This document shows, in pieces, positions 1 through 7,385 of a stretch of 32,752 nucleotides of DNA. The notes under the pieces are model-generated. The model was not told where the DNA came from. It saw nothing but the letters and a program-made list of their open reading frames with translations, and made no database searches. Origin of the DNA: Sandaracinus sp. (GTDB taxonomy: Bacteria > Myxococcota_A > Polyangia > Polyangiales > Houyiibacteriaceae); contig PABA01000122.1 in NCBI GenBank assembly GCA_002699025.1, forward strand, positions 1-32,752. The letters are read 5' to 3'. Position numbers and translations under genes: made by a program. Position 1 is the stretch's first letter; the number at the start of each line of letters is the position of its first letter.

Positions 1-121
1 GGCGGACAGCGGACAGCGGACGGCCGAGACCGAAGGTCGAGACAGCGAGCGGACAGCGGACGGCCGAGACCGAAGGTCGAGACAGCGACCGGAGAGCGGA
101 CGGCCGAGACCGAAGGTCGAG
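1..121. repeat. 40-bp tandem repeat at window edge
   Basis: Three units with an exact 40-bp period start at 21, 61 and 101 (CGGCCGAGACCGAAGGTCGA followed by GACAGCGA and a CGGACAGCGGA spacer). The third unit is cut short at 121. The element continues off the left edge of the window. Each unit holds the short inverted repeat GACC-gaa-GGTC. Reading frames through it are Arg-rich and look non-coding. Confidence 0.85.
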
Positions 122-204
122 CGCTGCTGCCACGCGTGCACGCCTCTGACCGCTCCCTCCGCGAACGCGGCCCCTCCGCGCGTGGGCGACCCCGCCCCAC
201 GGAC

Positions 205-274
205 GGCGGACAGCGGACAGCGGACGGCCGAGACCGAAGGTCGAGACAGCGAACGGCCGGGACCGAAGGTCGAG
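205..274. repeat. Second copy of the left-edge repeat block
   Basis: Bases 205-252 repeat bases 1-48 exactly. A shorter unit starting at 254 (CGGCCGGGACCGAAGGTCGA) follows with a 29-bp step instead of 40. The 83 bp between the two blocks (122-204) is unique. The rest of the stretch, 275-382, holds nothing I can name. Confidence 0.8.
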
Positions 275-382
275 CGACAGGGGTCGGGGGTCCCCAAGGG
301 GGTGGCGCCTCGAGCGGTCGACGGGGGCGGGGTTCGCGTGGGATCTGTGGGGATTCGGCGGACGAGGGGGCTGGCACGGAGA

Positions 383-454
383 GTGAACGACGGTCCCCCA
401 GTGAAAGACGGTCCCCCAGTGAAAGACGGTCCCCCAGTGAAGGACGGTCCCCCG
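383..454. repeat. Four 18-bp units, each opening with GTG
   Basis: Units start at 383, 401, 419 and 437 (GTGAAAGACGGTCCCCCA, with small changes in the first and last) and run straight into the GTG at 455. Because 18 is a multiple of three, all five GTG codons are in one frame with the gene at 455; read through, they would encode repeats of V-K-D-G-P-P. Confidence 0.85.
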
Positions 455-1060
455 GTGCGACGTTTGCTCCCCGCTCTGCTCCTGACGTTCCTGGCTGCTC
501 CGACGGCGGCCCAGCCGCTCGTGCAGGTGAGCGGACGCACCCGCACGGCCCTCGAAGCCGACCTCGGCGGGCTTCTGCTCGCGCCGGCGCTCGTGCTCGC
601 GGCGCTGGGGCTCGCGGCGCTCGTCGGCGTCTTCCTCTGGCGCGCGCGGCCGGCGGCGCGGAGCGTCTGGTTGCTCCAGCTGGCCGTGGAGAGCGCGGAG
701 CGCGACGCCCTCGCGGAGCGCCTGCGCGCGGCGGGCCCGGGCGGCGCCCTCGAGGCACTGCGGAGCACACGCGCGCGCTGGCGCTTCGTGCGGCTCCGCG
801 CGACCGGGCCCATCGCGCCGGACGCGGCGGAGCGGGAGCTCGCGCGCCTCGAGCGCATCGCCGCCCGGCGACCGCCGCCCGGCGGCGGCTTGGCGCTCCT
901 CCACCTGGTCGCCTCGGTGGACTCCGGACGCGGCGCGCTGGTCACGGAGGACCCGTCGACCGTGGAGCGGCTCCTCGCCGAAGGGCGCGCGGCGACCCTC
1001 CGCACCCGCTGGTCCCTGCCCGTGGCGCGCCCGCACCACGGCACGGCGACGGCCTGCTGA
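455..1060 (+). CDS. DUF1517-like secreted/membrane protein
   Basis: Predicted 201 aa. The GTG at 455 gives a good signal peptide (V-R-R-L-L-P then a Leu/Ala-rich core ending APTAAQ), so I chose it over the four in-frame GTG codons just upstream. A second hydrophobic segment (about residues 42-62) is followed by R-A-R-P, suggesting a periplasmic loop, a membrane helix and a cytoplasmic C-terminal domain. That domain (VWLLQLAVES at the start, GGLALLHLVASV in the middle, ending in a Leu-rich stretch) resembles DUF1517 proteins, which have a signal peptide, a TM helix and an alpha/beta domain of unknown role. The family call is from recall of pattern only. The neighbour at 1101 is convergent. Confidence 0.6.
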   Translation: MRRLLPALLLTFLAAPTAAQPLVQVSGRTRTALEADLGGLLLAPALVLAALGLAALVGVFLWRARPAARSVWLLQLAVESAERDALAERLRAAGPGGALEALRSTRARWRFVRLRATGPIAPDAAERELARLERIAARRPPPGGGLALLHLVASVDSGRGALVTEDPSTVERLLAEGRAATLRTRWSLPVARPHHGTATAC

Positions 1061-1100
1061 GCCGCCCCGCGCTACGCGGTCCTGCGTCGCCCTGCGCCCC

Positions 1101-1457
1101 TCAGGCCTGCTTCGCTGCCCAGCTGTTGCAGTAGCCCTCGGGGTGGATCGGGCCCGGCACGATGGTGCAGCCGCCGCACTGGCCCGCGCTCGGCGCCGCC
1201 TCGTAGAACTGGCAGTTGGTGCAGTTCTTCGCCGCGCCGTGCGGCGAGGCGTCGACGTAGGCCAAGCTGTTGCGGGTCTGGACGGCGGCCGGCTCGAGGC
1301 CGGACGTGTCGGTGCAGCTCAGCTCGTCGCTGCCGCCGCCGCTTCCGCCGCCCTCCTCGCCTCCACAGCCGACGAGGGTGGCGCCGGCGGTGCCGACGAC
1401 GGTGAGCGTGAGGACGCCGCGCAGGACGTCCCGGCGCGTGAGCTTCGAATCCTTCAT
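1101..1457 (-). CDS. High-potential iron-sulfur protein (HiPIP), Tat lipoprotein
   Basis: Predicted 118 aa. HiPIPs hold one [4Fe-4S] cluster on four Cys and carry electrons in the periplasm. Here the ligand set is visible near the C-terminus: Cys79 and Cys82 (CTNCQFY), Cys97 in CTIVPG, and Cys110 (GYCNSW). Cys94 is an extra Cys. The N-terminus has a twin-arginine motif (T-R-R-D-V-L-R) and a hydrophobic core ending in the lipobox LVGC at Cys31, so the protein is probably exported folded and then lipidated. A Gly/Glu/Ser linker joins anchor and cluster domain. The start ATG at 1457 has AGGAG upstream in the leader. A longer frame reaching 1547 lacks any signal and is rejected. No redox partner gene lies next to it. 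Confidence 0.9.
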   Translation of the reverse strand: MKDSKLTRRDVLRGVLTLTVVGTAGATLVGCGGEEGGGSGGGSDELSCTDTSGLEPAAVQTRNSLAYVDASPHGAAKNCTNCQFYEAAPSAGQCGGCTIVPGPIHPEGYCNSWAAKQA

Positions 1458-1590
1458 CTCTCGGGCTCCTTCTTCTTCCCCGCCTCGAAGGCAGGGGGCC
1501 CGAGAGGGATAGCAGGAAGTGGACCAGCCCCGCACCGCGCGGCCCACGCGCGAAGAGCGGGGCAGTATCCCACTCCGTCTGCCGCCCCTG

Positions 1591-2160
1591 TCACGTCCCG
1601 CCCCGCGAGGTGGCAGTCGAGGCAGGTCCGGGCCGCGGCCGATGCAGGTCGAGGTCCCGGGGGGCGCCGACCGGGGCGCGCGCGTGCTCGTGCACCATCA
1701 CGCCGAGCAGGTGCCCGGCGGTCTCGTGGAGGTCGCCGTGGGGCCGCCGCGCCTCGTCCTCCCCCAGCGCGCCGACCACGTCGCGGAGCGTCCCGTCGTC
1801 CTCCACCGCCACCGATCGATGGCGGCAGGCGTAGGCGAGCTCGCCCCGCTCGTTCTCGAAGGTCTCCTCGCGCACCTCCAGCTCGTGCGCCGTCAGCGGC
1901 CCGAGCGTCCGGGCCAGCGCCTCGGCCAGCCAGAGCAGCGAGGGCTCCTCCTCGAGCTCCTCCACGAGCAGCCAGCGGCCGTGCTCCCCGTAGTCGAGCA
2001 CGGTCGCGTGCAGGTACTGGCCCTCCGCGTCCCAGGTCTCGGGCGTGGGCCCCCAGCCGCGGCGGCCGAGCGCGTCCGCCGCCGCCTCCGCGACGGCGTC
2101 GACGTCGTGATCGGTCGTCCCGATCGCGATGCCGATCACCCGCGCCACGTCTTCGCCCAC
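1591..2160 (-). CDS. Hypothetical protein, 189 aa
   Basis: I do not recognise the family. The product is acidic, without signal peptide or membrane helix; it has a VIGIAIG segment at the start, a Glu-rich middle (VEELEEEPSLLWLAEAL) and a C-terminal part rich in His (GDLHETAGHLLGVMVHEHA). The last 25 or so residues are low-complexity. I set the start at GTG 2160 because a near-perfect -10 hexamer TATGAT lies 6 nt upstream; a longer frame with GTG at 2208 adds 16 residues that would overlap this promoter. It is transcribed toward the HiPIP gene, 133 bp away, and may be separate from it. Confidence 0.7.
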   Translation of the reverse strand: MGEDVARVIGIAIGTTDHDVDAVAEAAADALGRRGWGPTPETWDAEGQYLHATVLDYGEHGRWLLVEELEEEPSLLWLAEALARTLGPLTAHELEVREETFENERGELAYACRHRSVAVEDDGTLRDVVGALGEDEARRPHGDLHETAGHLLGVMVHEHARAPVGAPRDLDLHRPRPGPASTATSRGGT

Positions 2161-2166
2161 CGCCGG

Positions 2167-2172
2167 ATCATA
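2167..2172 (-). promoter_or_regulatory. -10 hexamer of a leaderless promoter (gene 2160)
   Basis: TATGAT on the minus strand, 6 nt before the GTG at 2160, with no Shine-Dalgarno in between. It fits the pattern seen at nine other genes here. No convincing -35. Confidence 0.55.
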
Positions 2173-2256
2173 GGGTCCCGCGGAGCGGCCCGCCGCTCGC
2201 TTCACCACCTCGAAGCCATGGACCCCGGAGGCGGCCGAAGCTTGGGGAGGCCGGCC

Positions 2257-2550
2257 TCAGCGGACGCGGACGGTCGTCGTGCGCGTCGTCGTGCGCCCGC
2301 GGCGGTTGCGGCGGCGGTTGCGGCGGCGGCGCGTCGTGGTGCGCGTGGTCGTGCCGTTGCGGCGCACGGTCGTCGTCCGGCGGACAGTCGTCCGACGGGC
2401 CGGCCGGCGGCGCGTGGTGCGGACGGTCGCGGGCCGGGCGCGGGTCGTGCGGACGGTCGTCGTCCGGCGGGGGCGCGGCGAGGTGTGCACCACGCAGCCG
2501 GAGAAGGCGAAGACCGCGATGAAGGCGAAGAGGGCGAACGGGTTCTTCAT
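2257..2550 (-). CDS. Small Arg/Thr-rich lipoprotein
   Basis: Predicted 97 aa. The ATG at 2550 opens a typical lipoprotein signal (M-K-N-P-F then AFIAVFAFSGC, lipobox FSGC, Cys19). The mature part is almost only Arg, Thr, Val, Pro and Asn: recurring TTTVR, TTRR and RRNRR blocks, without an acidic residue. Such a tail would be strongly positively charged and disordered and could bind polyanions such as LPS, nucleic acid or peptidoglycan-linked polymers; that is inference. The DNA of the tail is a degenerate CGTCGT/GCGGTT repeat, so expansion by slippage is likely. The signal peptide plus stop in one frame makes this a real gene in my view, though short low-complexity genes are easily miscalled. 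Confidence 0.7.
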   Translation of the reverse strand: MKNPFALFAFIAVFAFSGCVVHTSPRPRRTTTVRTTRARPATVRTTRRRPARRTTVRRTTTVRRNGTTTRTTTRRRRNRRRNRRGRTTTRTTTVRVR

Positions 2551-2999
2551 GGATCGAGCACTCGAGCGGGGGCGCGCGAGCGTCGCGCGCGGTTTCAGTC
2601 GTGCTGTGAGCCTACACCAAGATCCCGCCGCACCCGAAACCGACGCTGCCCGCGGGCCGGCCCCCGCTCGGCGACCGAGCGGGGCGGGGCGCTTCTTCGG
2701 CGCGCTCCGAGACGCTCGAGCGCCGGATGCGAAGCGCGGAGCGCGACCGTCTCCCCCACGCGCGCGCCCGGTCCGCCTCGCTCCTTCGAGGCGCTCCGAG
2801 CGCGCGCGAGCGAGCTCCGCGCGCGACCGTCTCCCACGCGCGCCCCTGGTTCGCCTCCGTGCACGCGCCCACCGGGTCGGTCTCGGCCGTTCATGATCGG
2901 CCCGGTCGCGCCCGGTCGCGCCGGTCGCGCCGGTCGCGCGGCCTCGCTCGGAGGTCCGCAATCTGGAGGCGATCGCGCGCGGCCGTGTACAACGGCTCC
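2551..2999. other. Divergent intergenic region with direct repeats
   Basis: No gene seen. It separates the minus-strand lipoprotein (start 2550) from the plus-strand ATPase (start 3000). It contains an imperfect direct repeat of about 36 bp (2741 and 2821, both beginning GCGCGACCGTCTCCC) and four close copies of CGGTCGCGC at 2903, 2913, 2922 and 2931. A minus-strand TAGGCT at 2609-2614 could be the -10 element for the lipoprotein. Confidence 0.6.
2988..2993 (+). promoter_or_regulatory. Possible -10 hexamer before the ATPase gene
   Basis: TACAAC ends 6 nt before ATG 3000, at the same distance as the better TANNNT hexamers elsewhere in the window. It lacks the final T, so it is a weaker match. 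There is no Shine-Dalgarno. Confidence 0.4.
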
Positions 3000-5900
3000 A
3001 TGCGCGCAGCGCGCCAGAGGGCGCGAGCCCGCGTCGCCGGGGCTCTCCTGGTCGCGCTGCTCGCCGCCTGTGGACCGACGGAGCCCTCCGAGCCGCGGAC
3101 GCCCGCCGAGCCGACGCCGACCTCACCGACCCCCGACGCCGGCCCCGCGCAGCCCCCCGCCCCGCCCTCCCCGACGGTCGAGGCGCCGCCCACGGAGGAG
3201 GTGCTCCTGGCGCGGGACGTCGCGCACCTCGAGGCGCTGCTCGCGGGGAACCTCCCGGAGAACGTCGAGCCCCGCACGCTCTTCCTGGTCGACCTCCTCG
3301 ACGAGGCGGCCTGCAACGCCCGCGCGACGACGCTCCGGGCCTCGCTCGGGCGCGCGCCGCCTCCCGTCGACGCCGGCATGCCGATGGACGCCGGCGTTCC
3401 CCTCGTCGACGCCGGCACCCTCGTCGACGCCGCCCTCGCGCTCCCGGACGGCGCCCTCCTCGCCGGCGCCCACCCCGAGGCCGGCGTGCCCCCCGACGGC
3501 GGCGCGGGCACGGCCGACGCCGGCGCATCGGCCCCCGCGGGAGGCGCGGACGCGGGCCCGCACCCAGACGGCGGCGCCCCCATCGTCGACGCCGGCGCGC
3601 CCGAGGAGGCCAGCGAGGAGGCCCGCGAGCCCGAGGCGAGCGCCGACGCGACGCCCGAAGCCGACGCGAGCACCATCGACGCGCTCCGCCGCCGCCGCGA
3701 CGAGCTCCGCCTCGCCTTCCTCGAGCTTCCCCCGGGCGAGCGCCGCGCCCTGCTCCGCGCCGTCGAGGTGGACCGGGCGCTCAGCCGCCGCGCCGCCGAG
3801 GCGCGCGCCGCCGAGATCGAGGCGGAGGAAGAGCGCCGGGTCGCCGAGGCCGAGCGGGCCGAGGCCGAGCTCCGCGCCGCCGCCGCCGCGACGCTCGCCG
3901 AGCAGCGCCGCGAGGCCCGCCGGGCCGAGGTCGCCGCCGTGCGCGCCGCCGTCGCCGAGGCGCTGGCCATCGCCGCGGCCGCCCGCGCCGAGGACGCCGA
4001 GAGCGAGCGCGAGCGCGCCGCGCGGGTCCACCGCATCGAAGCGCGGCTCCGGGAAGAGCTGGCGCCCGAGCGCGCCGCGGCCCTTTACGACGAGCTGGTC
4101 GCGCTCCTGGTCGCCATGCGCCGCGACCTCCGGGCCGCCCTCGACGCCACCGCCGAGCCGCTCCCGAGCCTCGAGCGCGACGCCGAGGACGCGCCGGACG
4201 TGGCCGCCGAGGTCGCCGCCGCGCGGGCGAGCCGCGCCGAGGCCCTCGCGACCCTGGACCGGCTCGCCTGGGAGCACGTCGAGGCCCTCGCCGAGGCGCT
4301 CCACGACGGCAACGACATCCGCCTCACGCTCCTCGAGCGCCTGCCCTCGGTCCGCGCCGACGCGCTCCAGACGCTCCTGCACGACGAGGGGCGCGCCCAG
4401 CTCCGCCGCGAGCTCTCCCAGCTCGAGCTCATGAGCCGCTACGCCGTGCGCCACGTCCGCCGCACCGCCCCCGGCTGGCCCGCGGCCATCCTCGCGCTCG
4501 GGCGCGAGCCCCGCAGCCGCCGCGACCTCTTCGCCCTCTTCGCGCTCCTCGGCGTCGTCGTCTTCGCCTTCCGCCGCCGCCTCGCCTTCGTCGACGCGCT
4601 CGAGGAGACGAGCACCCAGCGCATCGACTCGCGTCGCATGCGCCGCGTCGCGCAGGCCTGGTTCGCCCGCCTCCGCGTCGGCGCCGGGCCCCTCATCCTC
4701 CTCGCCGGGAGCGGCGTCGCCTTCGCCCTCGTCCTCGACATCCGCCACACGGCCGAGGTCGAGCTGCTGCGCACGCTCGTCCTCGCCTTCCTGGCCTACC
4801 GGCTCTTCGTGCGCCTGCTCCACCACGAGCTCACGCGCGGTCCGGTCCGGCGCATCGGCGGCCGCCGCATCCGCGTCCGCGCCCCGACCGCCCGGAGTCA
4901 GCGCGTGCTCTTCGACGTGCGCCGCGTCGGCCGCTACTTCTTCGCCCTCGTCGTCACCCTCGGCGCCGCCCAGCGCGTCGTCGGCGAGGGCACGCTCTAC
5001 GCGCAGCTCGTCCGCGTCTTCGTGCTCGTCGGCCTCGTCCTCGCCTACGTGCTGCTCCGGCGCTGGCGCGACGACATCGCCCGGGCCTTCGCCGAGTCGC
5101 ACCCGGACTCCCGCCTCGGCTCGCGCCTCGCCGACGCCTCCGGCCTCCGCCTCGACGCCCTCGCCGCCGTCGCCGCCGTCGAGCTCGGCGTGCGCCGGGC
5201 CCTCGAGGCGCTGCGCACCTTCGTCGTCCGCTTCGCCGCGGGCCGCCGCGCCATGGCCATGCTCTCGCGGCGCCGCCTCGAGCAGCGGCAGGCCGCCGAG
5301 CCCGAGGCCGAGGAGCCGCCCGAGCCGCGCGAGAAGCCGCAGCTCGCCGAGGCCTTCCCGCTCGGCCCGGCCCCGCTCGAGAGCTGCCTCGATCGCTTCC
5401 CGGAGCTCGACGCGATCACCGAGCTCGTGCGCCGGGTGAGCGAGGGCGGCCGGGGCGCCGCGGTGGCGCTCGTGGGCGAGGCCGGCGCCGGGAAGACGAC
5501 CTGGCTGCGTGCCCTCGTCGATCGGACCGAGGCGAGGACCTGGTGCCTCGAGGCGCCCCCGGCGGCCCACGACCAGTCCATCCTCTGCCGCTGGCTGAGC
5601 GAACAGCTCGAGCTCCCCGAGACCGAGAGCCCCGCGCGGCTCGCCCAGGAGATCGAGGAGGCCGAGCTCCGCGGGCTGATCTGCGTCGACGCGGGCGAGA
5701 ACCTCTTCCTGCGCTGCATCGGCGGCACGGAGGGCTTCCGCGCGCTCGGCGAGATCGTCGGGCGCACGCAGGAGCAGCTCGTCTGGGTCTGCGCGTTCTC
5801 GGCGAACGGCTGGCGCTACCTGCGCGCGGCCGAGGCCGGGCAGAGCCTCTTCGGGCGCGTCGTCTCGCTCGAGGGGTGGAGCGAGGAGGAGATCGCCGAC

Positions 5901-6419
5901 CTCGTCGAGCGGCGCATGCGCAAGCTCGGCCTCCGCGCCGACTTCGGCGCGCTCCTCGACACGGGCTCGACGCCGGGCACGGCGCTCGCGGGGCCGGCGC
6001 GGCAGCGGGCGCTCGAGCGGACGCGCGAGGAGTTCTTCCGGCTGCTCTGGGACGCCACGGACGGCAACCCGCGCCTGGTCGCGCACTTCTGGCTGCGCTC
6101 GCTCCAGCGCGACGAGGAGACCGGCGACCTGCGCGTGCGGCTCTTCGAGGCGCCGAGCCCGAGCGAGCTCGAGGCGCTCCACGACGAGTCGCGCTTCCTC
6201 CTGGCGGCCGTCGTCGTGCACGAGGACCTCAGCGCCGGCGAGGCCGCGCTCGTGCTCCGCTGGCCCATCGCCCGCTGCGCCGCGCTCCTCGACGTCCTCG
6301 CCGCACGCGGATTCCTGATGGAAGAGGAAGAGCGCCCCGGCCGCTTCCGCATCTCCGTCCAGTGGTTCCGCGCCATCCTCCGGCACCTCCGCCGCCGTCG
6401 CCTCCTCCCGCCCGCCTGA
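3000..6419 (+). CDS. Lipoprotein-type membrane protein with C-terminal P-loop ATPase
   Basis: Predicted 1139 aa. Order: signal peptide with lipobox LLAAC (Cys about 21); Pro/Thr/Glu linker; an Asp-Ala-Gly/Pro-rich stretch (about 121-204); a long Ala/Glu/Arg coiled coil (about 227-350) and further helical segment; about five membrane helices (near 510-526, 562-581, 590-608, 645-661, 671-687); then a cytoplasmic ATPase with Walker A GEAGAGKTT (Lys832) and Walker B LICVD (Asp897); last, a winged-helix-like C-terminus (about 1060-1130). The ATPase looks like the AAA/STAND class; the exact family is not recognised. The MscS channel gene starts 51 bp downstream on the same strand, so the two are probably co-transcribed. 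I infer a membrane complex in which ATP binding and a periplasmic domain control the channel. Start: ATG 3000 gives the lipoprotein signal; upstream in-frame codons add Arg-rich non-coding sequence. Confidence 0.8.
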   Translation: MRAARQRARARVAGALLVALLAACGPTEPSEPRTPAEPTPTSPTPDAGPAQPPAPPSPTVEAPPTEEVLLARDVAHLEALLAGNLPENVEPRTLFLVDLLDEAACNARATTLRASLGRAPPPVDAGMPMDAGVPLVDAGTLVDAALALPDGALLAGAHPEAGVPPDGGAGTADAGASAPAGGADAGPHPDGGAPIVDAGAPEEASEEAREPEASADATPEADASTIDALRRRRDELRLAFLELPPGERRALLRAVEVDRALSRRAAEARAAEIEAEEERRVAEAERAEAELRAAAAATLAEQRREARRAEVAAVRAAVAEALAIAAAARAEDAESERERAARVHRIEARLREELAPERAAALYDELVALLVAMRRDLRAALDATAEPLPSLERDAEDAPDVAAEVAAARASRAEALATLDRLAWEHVEALAEALHDGNDIRLTLLERLPSVRADALQTLLHDEGRAQLRRELSQLELMSRYAVRHVRRTAPGWPAAILALGREPRSRRDLFALFALLGVVVFAFRRRLAFVDALEETSTQRIDSRRMRRVAQAWFARLRVGAGPLILLAGSGVAFALVLDIRHTAEVELLRTLVLAFLAYRLFVRLLHHELTRGPVRRIGGRRIRVRAPTARSQRVLFDVRRVGRYFFALVVTLGAAQRVVGEGTLYAQLVRVFVLVGLVLAYVLLRRWRDDIARAFAESHPDSRLGSRLADASGLRLDALAAVAAVELGVRRALEALRTFVVRFAAGRRAMAMLSRRRLEQRQAAEPEAEEPPEPREKPQLAEAFPLGPAPLESCLDRFPELDAITELVRRVSEGGRGAAVALVGEAGAGKTTWLRALVDRTEARTWCLEAPPAAHDQSILCRWLSEQLELPETESPARLAQEIEEAELRGLICVDAGENLFLRCIGGTEGFRALGEIVGRTQEQLVWVCAFSANGWRYLRAAEAGQSLFGRVVSLEGWSEEEIADLVERRMRKLGLRADFGALLDTGSTPGTALAGPARQRALERTREEFFRLLWDATDGNPRLVAHFWLRSLQRDEETGDLRVRLFEAPSPSELEALHDESRFLLAAVVVHEDLSAGEAALVLRWPIARCAALLDVLAARGFLMEEEERPGRFRISVQWFRAILRHLRRRRLLPPA

Positions 6420-6470
6420 CCTGCCCGCCGGACCCGCCGGACCGTCGAGCCGCCCCCGAGTACGACGCCC

Positions 6471-7304
6471 ATGAACGAGAACCCCACCGAGCTGCTCCGC
6501 TTCCTCCGCGTCGAGGGCATCCTCCCGGCGCTGCTGGTGCTCGCCGCCGCCTGGGTCGCCGCGGGCTTCCTGACGCGCTCCTTCGCGCGCCTCTCCGAGC
6601 GCTTCCCGGACCGGCGGCTCCTGCTCAGCCAGTCCAAGGCGATCCTCCGGCTCGTCGTCTTCGCCATCGGCATCGGCGCCGCCGTGGGGCTGCTCTTCCG
6701 GCTGAGCGACGAGGCCCTGCTCGCCCTCGGCGGCACCATCGCCGTCGCCGTCGGCTTCGCCTTCAAGGATCTGATGGCGTCGATGATCGCGGGGATCATC
6801 ATCCTCATCGACCGGCCCTTCCAGGTCGGCGATCGGGTGAGCTTCGGCGGCTACTACGGGGAGATCGTCGAGATCGGCCTGCGCACGGTGCGGCTGGTGA
6901 CGCTCGACGACAGCCTGATCACGATCCCCAACAACAAGTTCCTCACGGACCCGGTCTCGAGCGGCAACGCGGGCGCGCTCGACATGCTGGTGCAGATCGA
7001 CTTCCACATCGGCGTCGACCAGGACCTCGCGCGCGCCAAGCGGCTGGTCGGCGAGGCGCTGGCCGCGAGCCGCTTCGCCTACCTCGAGAAGGCCTGGACC
7101 GTCGTCGTGAGCCCGGTCGTGCTGCAGAGCGTGCCGGCCATCCGCCTCCGCGCGAAGGTCTACGTGCTCGACGTGAAGTACGAGAAGGCGCTCGAGACGG
7201 ACGTCACCGAGCAGGTCATCGGCGCCTTCGCCGCGCACGGCATCCAACCCCCGGCGCTCCTCCACCGCGGCGTCGAGCCCGAAGCCGAAGAAGCCGCCGC
7301 CTGA
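6471..7304 (+). CDS. MscS-family mechanosensitive ion channel
   Basis: Predicted 277 aa. Small-conductance mechanosensitive channels open under membrane tension to release solutes during osmotic downshock. Three membrane helices are visible: residues 18-35, 58-78 and the Gly/Ala-rich pore helix from about 84 (GGTIAVAVGFAFKDLMASMI) leading into IDRPFQVGDRV. The beta domain signature follows (GEIVEIGLRTVRLVTLDDSL, then IPNNKFL), and the C-terminal alpha/beta domain runs to about 260. Length matches the short E. coli MscS type. The gene follows the large membrane ATPase by 51 bp with no terminator, so coupling to it is likely. MscS channels with a separate ATPase partner are not something I can name from the literature. 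Confidence 0.93.
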   Translation: MNENPTELLRFLRVEGILPALLVLAAAWVAAGFLTRSFARLSERFPDRRLLLSQSKAILRLVVFAIGIGAAVGLLFRLSDEALLALGGTIAVAVGFAFKDLMASMIAGIIILIDRPFQVGDRVSFGGYYGEIVEIGLRTVRLVTLDDSLITIPNNKFLTDPVSSGNAGALDMLVQIDFHIGVDQDLARAKRLVGEALAASRFAYLEKAWTVVVSPVVLQSVPAIRLRAKVYVLDVKYEKALETDVTEQVIGAFAAHGIQPPALLHRGVEPEAEEAAA

Positions 7305-7385
7305 GCGCAGCCCGGCGCCCGCGTGGGGGGCGGTGGGGAGGCGGTGGGGTTGCGCGGGGCGCGGGGCGACCCACCGTGGCGCGCC

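Noticed and set aside
136-1134. 332-codon plus-strand frame at the left end
   Set aside because: It is Arg/Gly/Pro-rich, out of frame with the signal-peptide-bearing gene at 455, and runs through repeats.
1143-4434. Long plus-strand frames over the HiPIP, hypothetical and lipoprotein region
   Set aside because: Low-complexity Arg/Pro/Ala translations antisense to genes with real signals, and later out of frame with the ATPase gene.
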